A DNA stretch of 59,009 nt from Methanobacterium sp. Lineage in GTDB: Archaea; Methanobacteriota; Methanobacteria; Methanobacteriales; Methanobacteriaceae. This document shows, one piece after another, positions 34,407 through 44,332 of the stretch. The first letter of the stretch is position 1. The number at the start of each line of letters is the position of its first letter. The position numbers and the translations under genes were made by a program. The notes under the pieces are model-generated. The model ran no database searches and was not told where the DNA came from. It worked only from the letters and a program-made list of their open reading frames with translations. The stretch covers positions 1-59,009 of the forward strand of contig NZ_JBCFBO010000004.1 of assembly GCF_038562635.1 (NCBI RefSeq), read 5' to 3'.

Positions 34407-37364
34407 ATGAAGCTTAAATTTAATCCTAATTTAGAATATCAGGATGATGCCATTTCAGCCGTAGTAAATTTATTTGAAGGTCAGAATTCCATACAATCTT
34501 TTTTTACAGTTCCTGGCGCTCAAGTAAGTTTATTGGATTCTGGGCAAGGTATTGGAAACAGACTGGAAATCAGTGAAGAAGATATTCTAGAAAACCTTAA
34601 AAAGATCCAGTTAGAGAATTATTTAGTTCCTAGTGAAATTTTAAGCTCAAATAATCTTATTTTTGATATTGAAATGGAAACAGGGACTGGTAAAACGTAT
34701 GTTTATTTAAAAACCATATTTGAACTCAATAAAAAATATGGTTTTACTAAGTTTATCATTGTTGTTCCTAGTATAGCAATTAAGGAAGGTGTTTATAAAG
34801 CTCTTCAAATGACTAAAGACCATTTTAAGGGGTTATATAATAATGTTATTTACGATTATTTTATTTATGACAGCCAAAAGCTCGAACAGGTTAGAAACTT
34901 TGCAGTTAGCAGCAATATACAGATAATGATTATCAATATTGATGCATTCCGCCGAAGCTTTACCGATCCAACAAAAGAAACCAAAGCTAATATTATACAC
35001 AGAGAAAATGATAAATTAAGTGGTATGAAACCTATTGAACTTATACAGGAAACTAATCCTATTGTTATTATTGACGAACCTCAATCTGTTTCCAGAACTT
35101 CAAAAGCGAAAGATGCAATAGCTTCTTTAAATCCGCTTTGTACTTTGCAATATTCAGCTACTCATGCAGAAATTCATAATTTAATTTATAAATTGGATGC
35201 AATTGATGCCTTTAAAATGGGTCTTGTGAAACAAATTGAAGTAGATGGAATCGAATCAAATGATGCCCATAATAAAGCATATTTAAAATTAGTATCCGTA
35301 GATAATAAAAAATCCCGTATAAGCGCTAGAATTGATATAGATATGTATAAAAATGGTAAAATCAAGCGAGAACCTGTAACTGTCTACCCGGGTGATGATT
35401 TATCTTCTAAAAAACTGGGAAACAGGGAAATCTATGAAGGATACGTGATCGGTGAAATATACTGTGAAGAAGGAAATGAGTATGTTGATTTTACTAATAG
35501 GGAAGAAGTACTTAGTATAGGAAAACCTGTAGGGGACATTGATGATTTAGTTATAAAAAGACAGCAGATTCGTAAAACTATTGAAGAACATTTAAACAAG
35601 GAATTAAAAAGGAACCCATTAGGAATTAAGGTTTTGAGTTTATTTTTCATAGATAAAGTGGCTAATTATAGATACTATGATGAAGATGGTAATCCACAAA
35701 AGGGTATTTATGCTGAAATATTTGAAGAAGAATATAAAAAAGTAATCAGTAAACAGAAGTATAGTACTCTACTTAAAGAAATTGACTTAGAAACACCAGT
35801 TGAAGATATCCATAATGGTTATTTTTCCCAAGATAAAAAGGGAGTACTTAAAGATACCCGCGGAAATACTTTAGCTGATGATGATACGTATAATCTGATT
35901 ATGAAAGATAAAGAGGAGCTTTTAAGCTTTAATAGTAAACTTAGATTTATATTTTCTCATTCGGCCCTTCGTGAAGGCTGGGATAATCCCAATGTATTCC
36001 AGATTTGTACATTAAATGAAACTAAATCTACTATAAAGAAGCGCCAAGAAATTGGAAGAGGTTTAAGACTTTGTGTTAACCAGGATGGAGAAAGAATCAA
36101 AGATAATCAGATTAATACTCTCACGGTAATGGCCAATGAAAGCTATGACGATTTTGCAAAGACTCTGCAAAAAGAAATTGAAGATGATGAGGGAATTAAA
36201 TTTGGAATAATTCAAAAGCACACTTTTGCCAGTATCAGCTTTAAAAATGAAAATGGCGATTTAGAACACTTGGGAAGTCAGTCTTCTGAGGAAATATTTA
36301 ATTTCTTTAAAGATAAAGGCTACATTAACTCCAGAGGAAAAGTTCAGGACGCTTTAAAGATAGCTATTAAACAAAATATGATAGAAGTACCGGAAAAATA
36401 TAATAAATTAAACGCTCAAATAACTGCAGTTGCTCAAAAACTCACTAAAAAACTGGATATTAAAAATCTCAATGATAAAAAGAAAGTTAAACTCAACAAA
36501 AAAGTATATCTGAGTGAAGATTTTAAAGAATTTTGGAATAAAATTAAATATAAAACTACATATTCTGTTGATTTTGATAGTGTAGAACTTATTGAAAAAT
36601 GTTTTAAAGCTATGAATGAATATTTAGATGTTAAATCTCCCAAACTAATTTATACTAAAGCAGGTTTACTTATTAAAAGTAAAGGCGTTGAGTCATATGA
36701 AAAACAGCGTAGTGTTGTTCATTCTGAAGAGTTAGAAGTTCTTTTACCAGATATAATTACATTTTTACAGAATGAAACTTATCTTACTCGCCGTACATTA
36801 GTAGATATTTTAATTAAAAGTGAAACATTATGGCAATTTAAGAAAAATCCCCAACAATACATGGAAGAAGTTTTGAAGATTATTTCTTCTCAAATGAATC
36901 ATATGATTGTCGATGGCATCAAATATACTAAGATTGGAGATAAGGAGTATTATGCGCAGGAACTTTTCAAAAATAATGAGTTATTTGGATATTTATCTAA
37001 AAATATGCTTGAAAGTAAACGTTCAGTCTATGATCATGTAATCTATGATTCTGATAATGAAAAAAGTTTTGCAGAAAGATTTGAACGGGATGAAAATGTC
37101 ATTTTGTATGCAAAACTTCCAGGATGGTTTAAAATACCTACTCCTTTAGGAAATTATAATCCTGATTGGGCGGTTTTAATAAACAAAAATGATGAAAAGA
37201 AGTTGTACTTTATCCTGGAAACTAAAGGCAATGTTCAGTATGAATCCTTAAGACAAACTGAAGCCGATAAAATAAAATGTGGTAAAAAGCACTTTAAAGC
37301 CCTGGGTAATGATGTGGAATTTAAGGCAGTTGATAACTATAATTCGTTCATTGAAAATGTCTAA
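34407..37364 (+). CDS. res: Type III restriction endonuclease subunit (Res)
   Basis: 985 residues. Superfamily 2 motifs: METGTGKTY (about 90-98), IIDEPQS (about 220), SATHAE (about 249), SALREGWDNPN (about 517) and IGRGLRL (about 549). C-terminal PD-(D/E)XK nuclease: YNPDWAV near 916 and LETKGN near 937, all catalytic residues present. It cuts DNA after translocation when sites lack Mod methylation. The four genes from 28367 to 37364 look intact, so the system is likely active. Confidence 0.9.
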   Translation: MKLKFNPNLEYQDDAISAVVNLFEGQNSIQSFFTVPGAQVSLLDSGQGIGNRLEISEEDILENLKKIQLENYLVPSEILSSNNLIFDIEMETGTGKTYVYLKTIFELNKKYGFTKFIIVVPSIAIKEGVYKALQMTKDHFKGLYNNVIYDYFIYDSQKLEQVRNFAVSSNIQIMIINIDAFRRSFTDPTKETKANIIHRENDKLSGMKPIELIQETNPIVIIDEPQSVSRTSKAKDAIASLNPLCTLQYSATHAEIHNLIYKLDAIDAFKMGLVKQIEVDGIESNDAHNKAYLKLVSVDNKKSRISARIDIDMYKNGKIKREPVTVYPGDDLSSKKLGNREIYEGYVIGEIYCEEGNEYVDFTNREEVLSIGKPVGDIDDLVIKRQQIRKTIEEHLNKELKRNPLGIKVLSLFFIDKVANYRYYDEDGNPQKGIYAEIFEEEYKKVISKQKYSTLLKEIDLETPVEDIHNGYFSQDKKGVLKDTRGNTLADDDTYNLIMKDKEELLSFNSKLRFIFSHSALREGWDNPNVFQICTLNETKSTIKKRQEIGRGLRLCVNQDGERIKDNQINTLTVMANESYDDFAKTLQKEIEDDEGIKFGIIQKHTFASISFKNENGDLEHLGSQSSEEIFNFFKDKGYINSRGKVQDALKIAIKQNMIEVPEKYNKLNAQITAVAQKLTKKLDIKNLNDKKKVKLNKKVYLSEDFKEFWNKIKYKTTYSVDFDSVELIEKCFKAMNEYLDVKSPKLIYTKAGLLIKSKGVESYEKQRSVVHSEELEVLLPDIITFLQNETYLTRRTLVDILIKSETLWQFKKNPQQYMEEVLKIISSQMNHMIVDGIKYTKIGDKEYYAQELFKNNELFGYLSKNMLESKRSVYDHVIYDSDNEKSFAERFERDENVILYAKLPGWFKIPTPLGNYNPDWAVLINKNDEKKLYFILETKGNVQYESLRQTEADKIKCGKKHFKALGNDVEFKAVDNYNSFIENV

Positions 37365-37460
37365 TTTACAGGAATCTATCAATCTCAATAATTAGATTTA
37401 TTATAAAGTAAAAATAGATTCATAATTAATTAAGAAATTAATTAACAAAGGGTGAAAGAA

Positions 37461-37871
37461 ATGGGAAAAATTAAAGGAGTTTCACATCCAATACCTACAG
37501 AATATGCAGAAAGAATATATAATGAGGATAAAACTGTTTTTGTGAGTAAATCACACCTGGGAAAAGCTTCTGAAGGAGATAAGTTCATAATATATGAGTC
37601 CTATGGGGCTAAAGCTTACACAGGCTGGGCTGATGTAAAATCCATAAGTAAACAAAAAACGAGTGATATTACTAGAAAATATGGGAAAAAGTTGATGATA
37701 ACTAAAAGGGAACTTCAAGAGTATGCTAAAGGTAAATCTGAGATGAACGTGATTGAGTTTGAAAATTTTGAAAAATTCAAAAATCCAGTAAAACCTTCAA
37801 GATTTGTTGCTTTAAGAGGTAAATACATATATGAAAATGAATTTGGCATGATAAATAAACATAAAGGGTAA
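37461..37871 (+). CDS. DUF365 protein (PUA/ASCH-like)
   Basis: 136 residues from ATG 37461 (GGGTG before it). KGVSHPIPTEYAERIY, KTVFVSKSHLGKASEGDKF and YTGWADVKSI are the DUF365 pattern, an archaeal family with a PUA/ASCH-like barrel that may bind modified nucleic acid or RNA. It is the third PUA-superfamily candidate in the window, after the EVE-like protein at 6209 and the N terminus of the Mrr-like protein. About 100 bp after Res; it may be a separate unit. Confidence 0.75.
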   Translation: MGKIKGVSHPIPTEYAERIYNEDKTVFVSKSHLGKASEGDKFIIYESYGAKAYTGWADVKSISKQKTSDITRKYGKKLMITKRELQEYAKGKSEMNVIEFENFEKFKNPVKPSRFVALRGKYIYENEFGMINKHKG

Positions 37872-37935
37872 ATATTAAATTTATAAAAGAGCATAAATTT
37901 ATAATGGTTTTTGAATAATGTGAACCCTTAAATCA

Positions 37936-38454
37936 TCATAAACGTAATATTAACTCTTTAAATTTATTTAATTTAATTTCCGCAAGTTCAATGTCTTTAA
38001 CTCCGGTAATAATTATTTTACCACTAGAAAATAAAGTATAATTAATTCCACATTCTTCTTTATAAAACAAGCCGGGAAATTGTTCAGGTTCATATGAAAC
38101 TTTAGTACTATTTAAAGATACTAAAATGTCTTCAAGAGAACTTTTAAGTTTAATACTATCCTTCAAAACAATGTTGCTAATTTTCAAATCAGCGAAACTG
38201 TTTTCTATATTATTTTCTTTTAAAATATCCAATACTTTTTTCTTAACTTTGTTTAGTTCCTTAAAATTCTTTAAACCGGTTATTAAAAATTTTCCCGATT
38301 TATAAAACGCTATATAACGGTTTTCAGGCGTTATTCTCATTTTTAGCCACGTTTTTGAAGAATTAAACTCAGTATTGTCTAATTTATTAAATAGTAATTC
38401 TAAACTAAATGGTTTTTTCATTTCTGCAACTGCAATTATATTTACGATCTCCAA
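37936..38454 (-). CDS. Divergent TATA-binding protein paralogue
   Basis: 172 residues, close to the 180 of archaeal TBP, with two TBP-type repeats. The second (about 95-172) is well kept: YEPEQFPGLFYKEE and SSGKIIITGVKD. The first (about 1-90) keeps KSGKFLITGLKN but has NSSKTWLKMRI where NPEQFPGLVY is expected, so one of the two DNA-intercalating phenylalanine elements is changed. A TBP with one altered half would bind a different or asymmetric box. Starts at TTG 38454. Divergent from DUF1802 across 77 bp. It is not the housekeeping TBP; it may serve island promoters or be phage/mobile-derived. Role is inference. Confidence 0.8.
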   Translation of the reverse strand: MEIVNIIAVAEMKKPFSLELLFNKLDNTEFNSSKTWLKMRITPENRYIAFYKSGKFLITGLKNFKELNKVKKKVLDILKENNIENSFADLKISNIVLKDSIKLKSSLEDILVSLNSTKVSYEPEQFPGLFYKEECGINYTLFSSGKIIITGVKDIELAEIKLNKFKELILRL

Positions 38455-38531
38455 GGAATCACATCTTAAAAATTATATATTTATTTAATGAATTTAATAT
38501 TATTATATATGTATAATTAGGTCGTGTTTAT

Positions 38532-39044
38532 ATGATGAAAACAAAAAAATGCCTTAATGAATGGAACGCAACTATAGAAGCATTAGGACATGGAAAACAA
38601 ACTATTTTAATAAGAAAATATGGAACTGCTCTTAATGAATTTCTTTTGTACCCAACTGTTAGCTATGCTGCAAAAAACAACTATTTAAATAGTTTTAAAA
38701 AGGAATATCAATCGTTTGTAGAAGAAAATGCCCTCCCAAAAAAAGAGAGCAATAAATTTGAAGTCAAATATTTTGCGAAAGTCGAAGAAGTAATTGAAAA
38801 GCCTTCACAGAGAATAGGATATTTTAATAAATATCACATTTGGACAAAAAATCATGTTAAATCATATTTGGGCAGTGGAAAAGCTCATATATGGATTTTG
38901 AGAGTTTATAAACTGAAAAATCCAGTAATGGCCGAAAGAAGTAGGGCGCTTATATTTGCTAATTTAAATGAGAATATTTCTCTTAAAGACATTGAGCCGG
39001 TTCTTAGTGATGAAGAGTTTTCTAAAATTGTTAAGGAAATATGA
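38532..39044 (+). CDS. DUF1802 protein
   Basis: 170 residues. The opening KKCLNEWNATIEALGHGKQT, then ILIRKYGT and FLLYPT, matches DUF1802. The C-terminal half (HIWTKNHVKSYLGSGKAHIW) is the family's second block. Function unknown; in archaea it occurs near restriction and toxin genes. It shares a short AT-rich divergent promoter region with the TBP paralogue, which might control it. Confidence 0.8.
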   Translation: MMKTKKCLNEWNATIEALGHGKQTILIRKYGTALNEFLLYPTVSYAAKNNYLNSFKKEYQSFVEENALPKKESNKFEVKYFAKVEEVIEKPSQRIGYFNKYHIWTKNHVKSYLGSGKAHIWILRVYKLKNPVMAERSRALIFANLNENISLKDIEPVLSDEEFSKIVKEI

Positions 39045-39084
39045 AGTAAATAAATTTAAATTTTCACTTTTTAAACCTTGTTAT

Positions 39085-39664
39085 TGATATCTTTTTGTCA
39101 TTCAATGCCACCTAATGTACTCATTGTAGATCTAATTTCAAATCTATTGTTTAATTCAGGATAAACTACTTCAATTCCCTCATCTTCTAAAATATCGAAC
39201 TCTTCTTTTATAATCAGTATGCACAGGATAGATCTATTCAGGTGATACTTCAATGATCATATCCAATATTTCCTCACCGTTAGCGTGTCCTAAAGCATGG
39301 AAACCTCTTTTTTTCATTGGAACAAAGGTAAACGACTTTTTTAAATGAAGGGTTCATTGAATGATATAACACTTGTTTCTTCTAATGCTTTTAAAATAAG
39401 AAAAGACTCTTCAGTAGCGTATATGGGAATGTCTTCTCTGAGATGATGAATATAAGCTGCATGATCCATGTGAGCATGACTTATCAGAACACCGTTAACA
39501 GAAGGGCTGATTTCACATTCTAATCCACAATGTTTTAGATAATCTTCTCTATAAATCCCTTTTATTTTAGGCAAAAGACCTAATTGTGCAAAATCAAGGA
39601 TTCTATTGCATTTTCGGGGCTGAAGGAATTCTGCTAAGTATTTGTTTACTTGTGAAAAGCTCAT
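39085..39664 (-). pseudogene. Remnant of an MBL-fold RNase J/CPSF-like hydrolase
   Basis: The 5' part (39341-39664, 107 codons) has the MBL motif LISHAHMDHAAYIHHL and then stops. Further on, other frames still read FVPMKKRGFHALGHANGEE (about 39255-39315), PVHTD, and EEFDILEDEGIEVVYPELN (about 39120-39200), pieces of the C-terminal beta-CASP/MBL half. A middle portion is missing. It is a decayed gene; the full-length parent would have been about 450 residues or more. Confidence 0.75.
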
Positions 39665-40113
39665 ACCAAAGTCAAAAAAGAAGGAACTTTTATTATCATA
39701 TACTAATATCTTATTTCAACCTATCTCATCTACACCGCCATAAAAATCAATAGATACCATAATAGTCTGTTAATAATGGTAATAGCATATGTTTTTTATT
39801 ATTGAAGGAGAAATGAAAGGATTATATGCTTAAAATACTCATTTAAAACATTTTAAAATAAAAAAACTATTATAATTAAGCTATAATCATTTTAATTATA
39901 AAAATATTTCTATTTCATGCAGATAGTAAAAATTTAAATTTTATTCATCAAACAGATAAATATAGATTGTAAAATTATTAATTAACTTAATCTATATGAT
40001 TAATTATAATTTTAAACGTGTTATGAAGAATAATTTAATGCACATTCATTTGTTTTATGAAAACATCGAAAATGCATGGATTTAAAGAGATATATGATTA
40101 AAAGGGGATATGA
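39665..40113. other. 450-bp AT-rich gap
   Basis: No gene, hairpin array or RNA is visible; it should carry the promoter of the Mrr-McrBC block. AAAAGGGGATATGA before 40114 is the ribosome site of the next gene. Confidence 0.4.
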
Positions 40114-41151
40114 ATGACTATTTGGTTAGTTAGAGCAGGTAAACATGGTGAAAGTGAGGAAGAGGTATTAAACAACAATATTGCAGCGATAGGGTGGGTA
40201 GAATTACCAGACTTATCGCATATTAAGAGTAGGGAAGAACTTAAAGAACTCTTTGATAAGATATATCCTGGAAAAAAGAAAATGTCCGCTGCAAATGAAG
40301 CTGGACAAGTTTGGTCATTTCTAAAAAGGATTAAAATTGGTGATCTTGTTATATTACCATCTAAATTTCACGCATCAATTGCAATTGGAACAGTTAATGG
40401 CTCCTATAAATACAGAACTGATCTTTCGTCAAATACTTTCCACACAAGACCTGTTGAATGGATTAAAACAGACATTCCCCGAACTGCTTTCGATCAAGAT
40501 TTACTTTATTCTTTGGGCGCATTTATGACTGTATGTCAGATTAAACGTAATAATGCTGAAAATAGGATTAAAAAGATATTAATGGGAAAATATGAAGAAT
40601 CAGAAAACGCAAATGGTTCTAATAATGTAATCGGTAGTTTGGATGAAGATTTAGAGTCAGACTCAGTTCTAGATATTGAACAGGCTGCAAAGGATCAAAT
40701 AAGTAAATTTATTATTCAAAAATTTAAGGGGCATGACTTGCCACGCTTAGTAGAAGGCGTTCTTCAAGCTCAAGGATATATGACTGAAATATCAAAGCCA
40801 GGACCAGATGGAGGCGTAGATATTTTAGCTGGTGCTGGGCCAATGGGTTTTGATAATCCCAGAATTTGCGTACAAGTTAAATCATCTCAATCTCCAGTAG
40901 ATGTCAATATTTTAAGAAGTTTGAAGGGCACAATGAATGATTTCAACGCTGATCAGGGCCTTTTAGTTTCATGGGGAGGATTTAAAGATTCAGTATTAAA
41001 AGAATCTAAAAGAAGCTTTTTTAATGTTCGACTTTGGGATTCTGATGATTTGATAAAGGCTATTTTTAAAAATTATGATAATTTATCGGATTCATTACAA
41101 GCAGAATTACCTCTTAAAAGGATGTGGGCTTTAGTTATGGATGAAGAATAA
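40114..41151 (+). CDS. Mrr-like type IV restriction endonuclease with PUA-like N terminus
   Basis: 345 residues. The first 150 (IWLVRAGKHGESE, AAIGWVELPDL, IKIGDLVILPSK) resemble the EVE/PUA-like sensor found at the N terminus of some restriction proteins. The C terminus has the Mrr_cat nuclease core: KPGPDGGVDILAG near 230 and CVQVKSSQSP near 252 (D...QxK). It would recognise modified DNA through the N terminus and cut with the C terminus. First gene of a same-strand block with McrB, McrC and a UvrD helicase-nuclease. Confidence 0.82.
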   Translation: MTIWLVRAGKHGESEEEVLNNNIAAIGWVELPDLSHIKSREELKELFDKIYPGKKKMSAANEAGQVWSFLKRIKIGDLVILPSKFHASIAIGTVNGSYKYRTDLSSNTFHTRPVEWIKTDIPRTAFDQDLLYSLGAFMTVCQIKRNNAENRIKKILMGKYEESENANGSNNVIGSLDEDLESDSVLDIEQAAKDQISKFIIQKFKGHDLPRLVEGVLQAQGYMTEISKPGPDGGVDILAGAGPMGFDNPRICVQVKSSQSPVDVNILRSLKGTMNDFNADQGLLVSWGGFKDSVLKESKRSFFNVRLWDSDDLIKAIFKNYDNLSDSLQAELPLKRMWALVMDEE

Positions 41152-41270
41152 AAGTGGGTGTTACATGTCAATACCAAGATTATATTGAAAATATGAGAGG
41201 ATAGTTAGATTAAAAATATAATTTATTTTCTAGAGTTATTTTGACTTTGAGGGATAAAAAGGGGATGAAT

Positions 41271-44200
41271 ATGGGCTTAAATGACGATCAGATAAAGGAA
41301 TTACTTAGATGGTTTGTTAATTCTTCAGAAACTTATAAAAATTGGATGCAAGAAAGAATAGGATGTGAAAGATTTAATCACCAGTGGATACAACCCGAAT
41401 TAATTAAAGAAATGTCCAATGAAGACTTAAGAAAACATTATCTTGATTATTTTAACAATGGCACTGGAAAAAAACAAAAGCTAATCGCTATCCCTCGTGA
41501 CAGAATAATTCAAAGCGAAAAGTTCAGAGATTCTTTACTATATCTCCTTAATGAAGAAATAGATATTAAAACTAGGATAAATGAATTACTATATTCAAAT
41601 AATGAAAAACATATCGATGGAATGGGAAAAGCGTTAATAACTGCTTTTTTAATGGATTTCAAACCTGATAAATATTGCTTATGGAATGGTAAAACTGAAA
41701 TGGGATTAAATGCGCTAGAATGGGCTAATCTTTTCTATCAAAGAGGTGATACTTCTGGTGATGTTTATATTAAAATAATGAATTTATTTAAAAAATTAAA
41801 AGATATTGATCCGGAACTTAATTTAACTTATTTAGGTATAGATTTGTTTTTGCATACTATTTCAGCGACAGAAGAAGGGGAAAAAATATTAGAGAAAATA
41901 AGAAATGGGCCTTCCGAGTTAAAAATTAGATATTTTATAGAAAAAGCTTTAAAAAATCACAATTCTGATAAACAGGAAGATATTGACGAAATTCGTTATT
42001 TATTTGAAAAGGGAATTCCTAAATATCTGGAAAATATTGCTAATGAGTCTATTGGGGGAGATACTAAGAGGTATAAAGTTGAGGGAGTGCCTGGAACACG
42101 ACAAACAAATTCAATTGATGAATTTGGATATTTACCTCAAATTTATGTTTTTGATGAAACAGAAAAGCAAAAAGATAATTTTAAGGATTATAACTATTAT
42201 GTACTTTACATTTTAAGAGAAGATAGAAAAGGCATTTATTTATCATTAAATCATGGCCAAGGCTACATGAAAGAAATTTTAAAGGAAAAAGGAGAATGGA
42301 AAGGTTGGTTTAAAGATAATGAACTAAAAGATAATATTAAAGAACGTGTTCAAAGGGCTAAAGACGAAATAGGTCCTATTGATAAGTTTTCAGATATTAT
42401 GAATCTAGGTTCTGAATATGCCACAAGTAGTTCAATTTTTGAAGCAGCATCTATATATTCAAAATATTATACTTTAGAAAATCTACCTTCTGAAGAAGAA
42501 CTCATATCTGACTTTAAAGAGATGTTACGTTTACATAATTTGCTAATAACTAAAAATGAAGGTTTGACAGCTATTGAAGATCCAAATGAAATCAAAAAAG
42601 CTAAAGAAATCTTTGAAAATAGATTCAAAGAGATAGTTGATGAAACAATATCTTCTGAATTTAGAAATAATAAGATCTGGTTTCCCAAATTAGGCATCTG
42701 GACATCATTCAATGAAACTCAAAATTATTTTTATAATCCTTTTGGAGTCGGAAAACCTACGCCTTACTCTTTAACAACTATTGAAATTAATTTTTCATTC
42801 AAGGGTAATAAAGTATCTGGTGTTTTTGCTAAAGATTCTTCTAATACTATTTATCTGTTACATAGGGGTAAATTAGGGGGCAAATTTGTTGGAAAACAAA
42901 TTTTAAAAGAAAATTATGGTGGTGAATGGGTCAATGTCAAGGAAGGAGATAAAGAAAGCAATTTAATTCTAATTGGGGCATTAAATGAACCGAATTTTCT
43001 CGAAAAAGTGAAAAATTTCGTTTTTGAAGTTGATAGAATTAAAAATAATGGTGGGAATAATTTGAACTTTTTAGACTATTTAAATAAAAAAGGATTCTAT
43101 TTTGAACCTGAATTAATAGAAAACTTCCTTTTGTCCATTAAAGTTAAGCCTTTTGTGATATTAACTGGAAATTCAGGTACTGGAAAGACCAAAATTGCAC
43201 AGTTATTTGCACAGTATTTATCTGAAGCTTATAAATCTCAAATAGATCCTGAATTTACAAATAAAGATAAATTAATTGAAATTTTGTCTGCAAAACCTGA
43301 ATTCGCTGATTATGTATCAGAAATTAAGAATAGTGTGGGAACTTACCCTAGTGATTTTGTAAGAGATAAATTACCTCAATTAATAGATTATAATTTGCTC
43401 AAAGAGCTAGAAAGTGCAGATATCTCTAAAGAAATGGATATATATGGAGTAGTGCCTGTAGGTGCTAATTGGACTGAAAACAGGCATGTTGTTGGCTTTT
43501 ATAATGTAATAACCAAAGAATTCCAGAGAACAAAATCTTTGAATTTAATTATTAATGCTGGGGATCATCAATCAGTTCCTTTCTTTTTAATATTAGATGA
43601 AATGAATCTTTCTCATGTTGAAAGATATTTTTCTGATTTTTTATCAGCAATGGAAAGTAAAGAATCAATTGAATTACATCAAAATAAAGAAATTGAAGAT
43701 GATGTGCCTCAAAAAATAAAGTTTTCAGAGAATTTAATGGTTATAGGTACTGTAAATGTAGACGAAACTACTTACATGTTTAGTCCTAAGGTTTTGGATA
43801 GGGCAAATACTATTGAATTTTTAACTCCATCAGTTACAGATTATATGAATGGAGGAAAGATATCTAATAAGTTAAATGGTGATATTAATTATTTAGAGAA
43901 TCCTCTTTCAAATGTTGAAATTAGAAATGCATCTATATTAGAATTAAGGAAATTATTTGGTAATGTCACTGTTTCTGGAGGTAATTTTTGGGATATAATG
44001 AGGGATCAACTTGAAAAATTCCAGAATATCCTTAAAAAAGCAGGTTTTGATTTTGGGTTTAGAGTTATAAATGAAATAATGCGTTTTATGTATGTTTCAT
44101 GGGTTTATGAAGGTAAACCATTAAACTGGGCTAATTGGAATCGTTATTTCGATGCTCAAATAAAACAGAAGATGCTTCCTAGAATTCATGGATCGAAGCG

Positions 44201-44324
44201 AACACTCGATCATGTTGCCGATGAGCTTTTAGAGCATTGTAAAGATTATGAATCTTCAAAAAAGAAGCTAGAAGAGATGCAAAAAATATTGGACAAACAA
44301 AGATTCGTTTCATTCACTAATTAG
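41271..44324 (+). CDS. mcrB: McrB-like AAA+ GTPase of a type IV restriction system
   Basis: 1017 residues from ATG 41271 (GGGG eight bases before). Residues about 270-370 (YYVLYILREDRKGIYLSLN) match the MrcB N-terminal domain DUF3578. A second beta-rich region, about 460-600 (GKLGGKFVGKQ), could be another DNA reader. The AAA+ module has Walker A GNSGTGKT near 632, LDEMNLSHVERYFS near 775 and GTVNVDETTYMFSPKVLDRA near 826, the McrB-type sensor. With McrC it should translocate and cut modified DNA. 9 bp before McrC. Confidence 0.88.
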   Translation: MGLNDDQIKELLRWFVNSSETYKNWMQERIGCERFNHQWIQPELIKEMSNEDLRKHYLDYFNNGTGKKQKLIAIPRDRIIQSEKFRDSLLYLLNEEIDIKTRINELLYSNNEKHIDGMGKALITAFLMDFKPDKYCLWNGKTEMGLNALEWANLFYQRGDTSGDVYIKIMNLFKKLKDIDPELNLTYLGIDLFLHTISATEEGEKILEKIRNGPSELKIRYFIEKALKNHNSDKQEDIDEIRYLFEKGIPKYLENIANESIGGDTKRYKVEGVPGTRQTNSIDEFGYLPQIYVFDETEKQKDNFKDYNYYVLYILREDRKGIYLSLNHGQGYMKEILKEKGEWKGWFKDNELKDNIKERVQRAKDEIGPIDKFSDIMNLGSEYATSSSIFEAASIYSKYYTLENLPSEEELISDFKEMLRLHNLLITKNEGLTAIEDPNEIKKAKEIFENRFKEIVDETISSEFRNNKIWFPKLGIWTSFNETQNYFYNPFGVGKPTPYSLTTIEINFSFKGNKVSGVFAKDSSNTIYLLHRGKLGGKFVGKQILKENYGGEWVNVKEGDKESNLILIGALNEPNFLEKVKNFVFEVDRIKNNGGNNLNFLDYLNKKGFYFEPELIENFLLSIKVKPFVILTGNSGTGKTKIAQLFAQYLSEAYKSQIDPEFTNKDKLIEILSAKPEFADYVSEIKNSVGTYPSDFVRDKLPQLIDYNLLKELESADISKEMDIYGVVPVGANWTENRHVVGFYNVITKEFQRTKSLNLIINAGDHQSVPFFLILDEMNLSHVERYFSDFLSAMESKESIELHQNKEIEDDVPQKIKFSENLMVIGTVNVDETTYMFSPKVLDRANTIEFLTPSVTDYMNGGKISNKLNGDINYLENPLSNVEIRNASILELRKLFGNVTVSGGNFWDIMRDQLEKFQNILKKAGFDFGFRVINEIMRFMYVSWVYEGKPLNWANWNRYFDAQIKQKMLPRIHGSKRTLDHVADELLEHCKDYESSKKKLEEMQKILDKQRFVSFTN

Positions 44325-44332
44325 GGGATATC

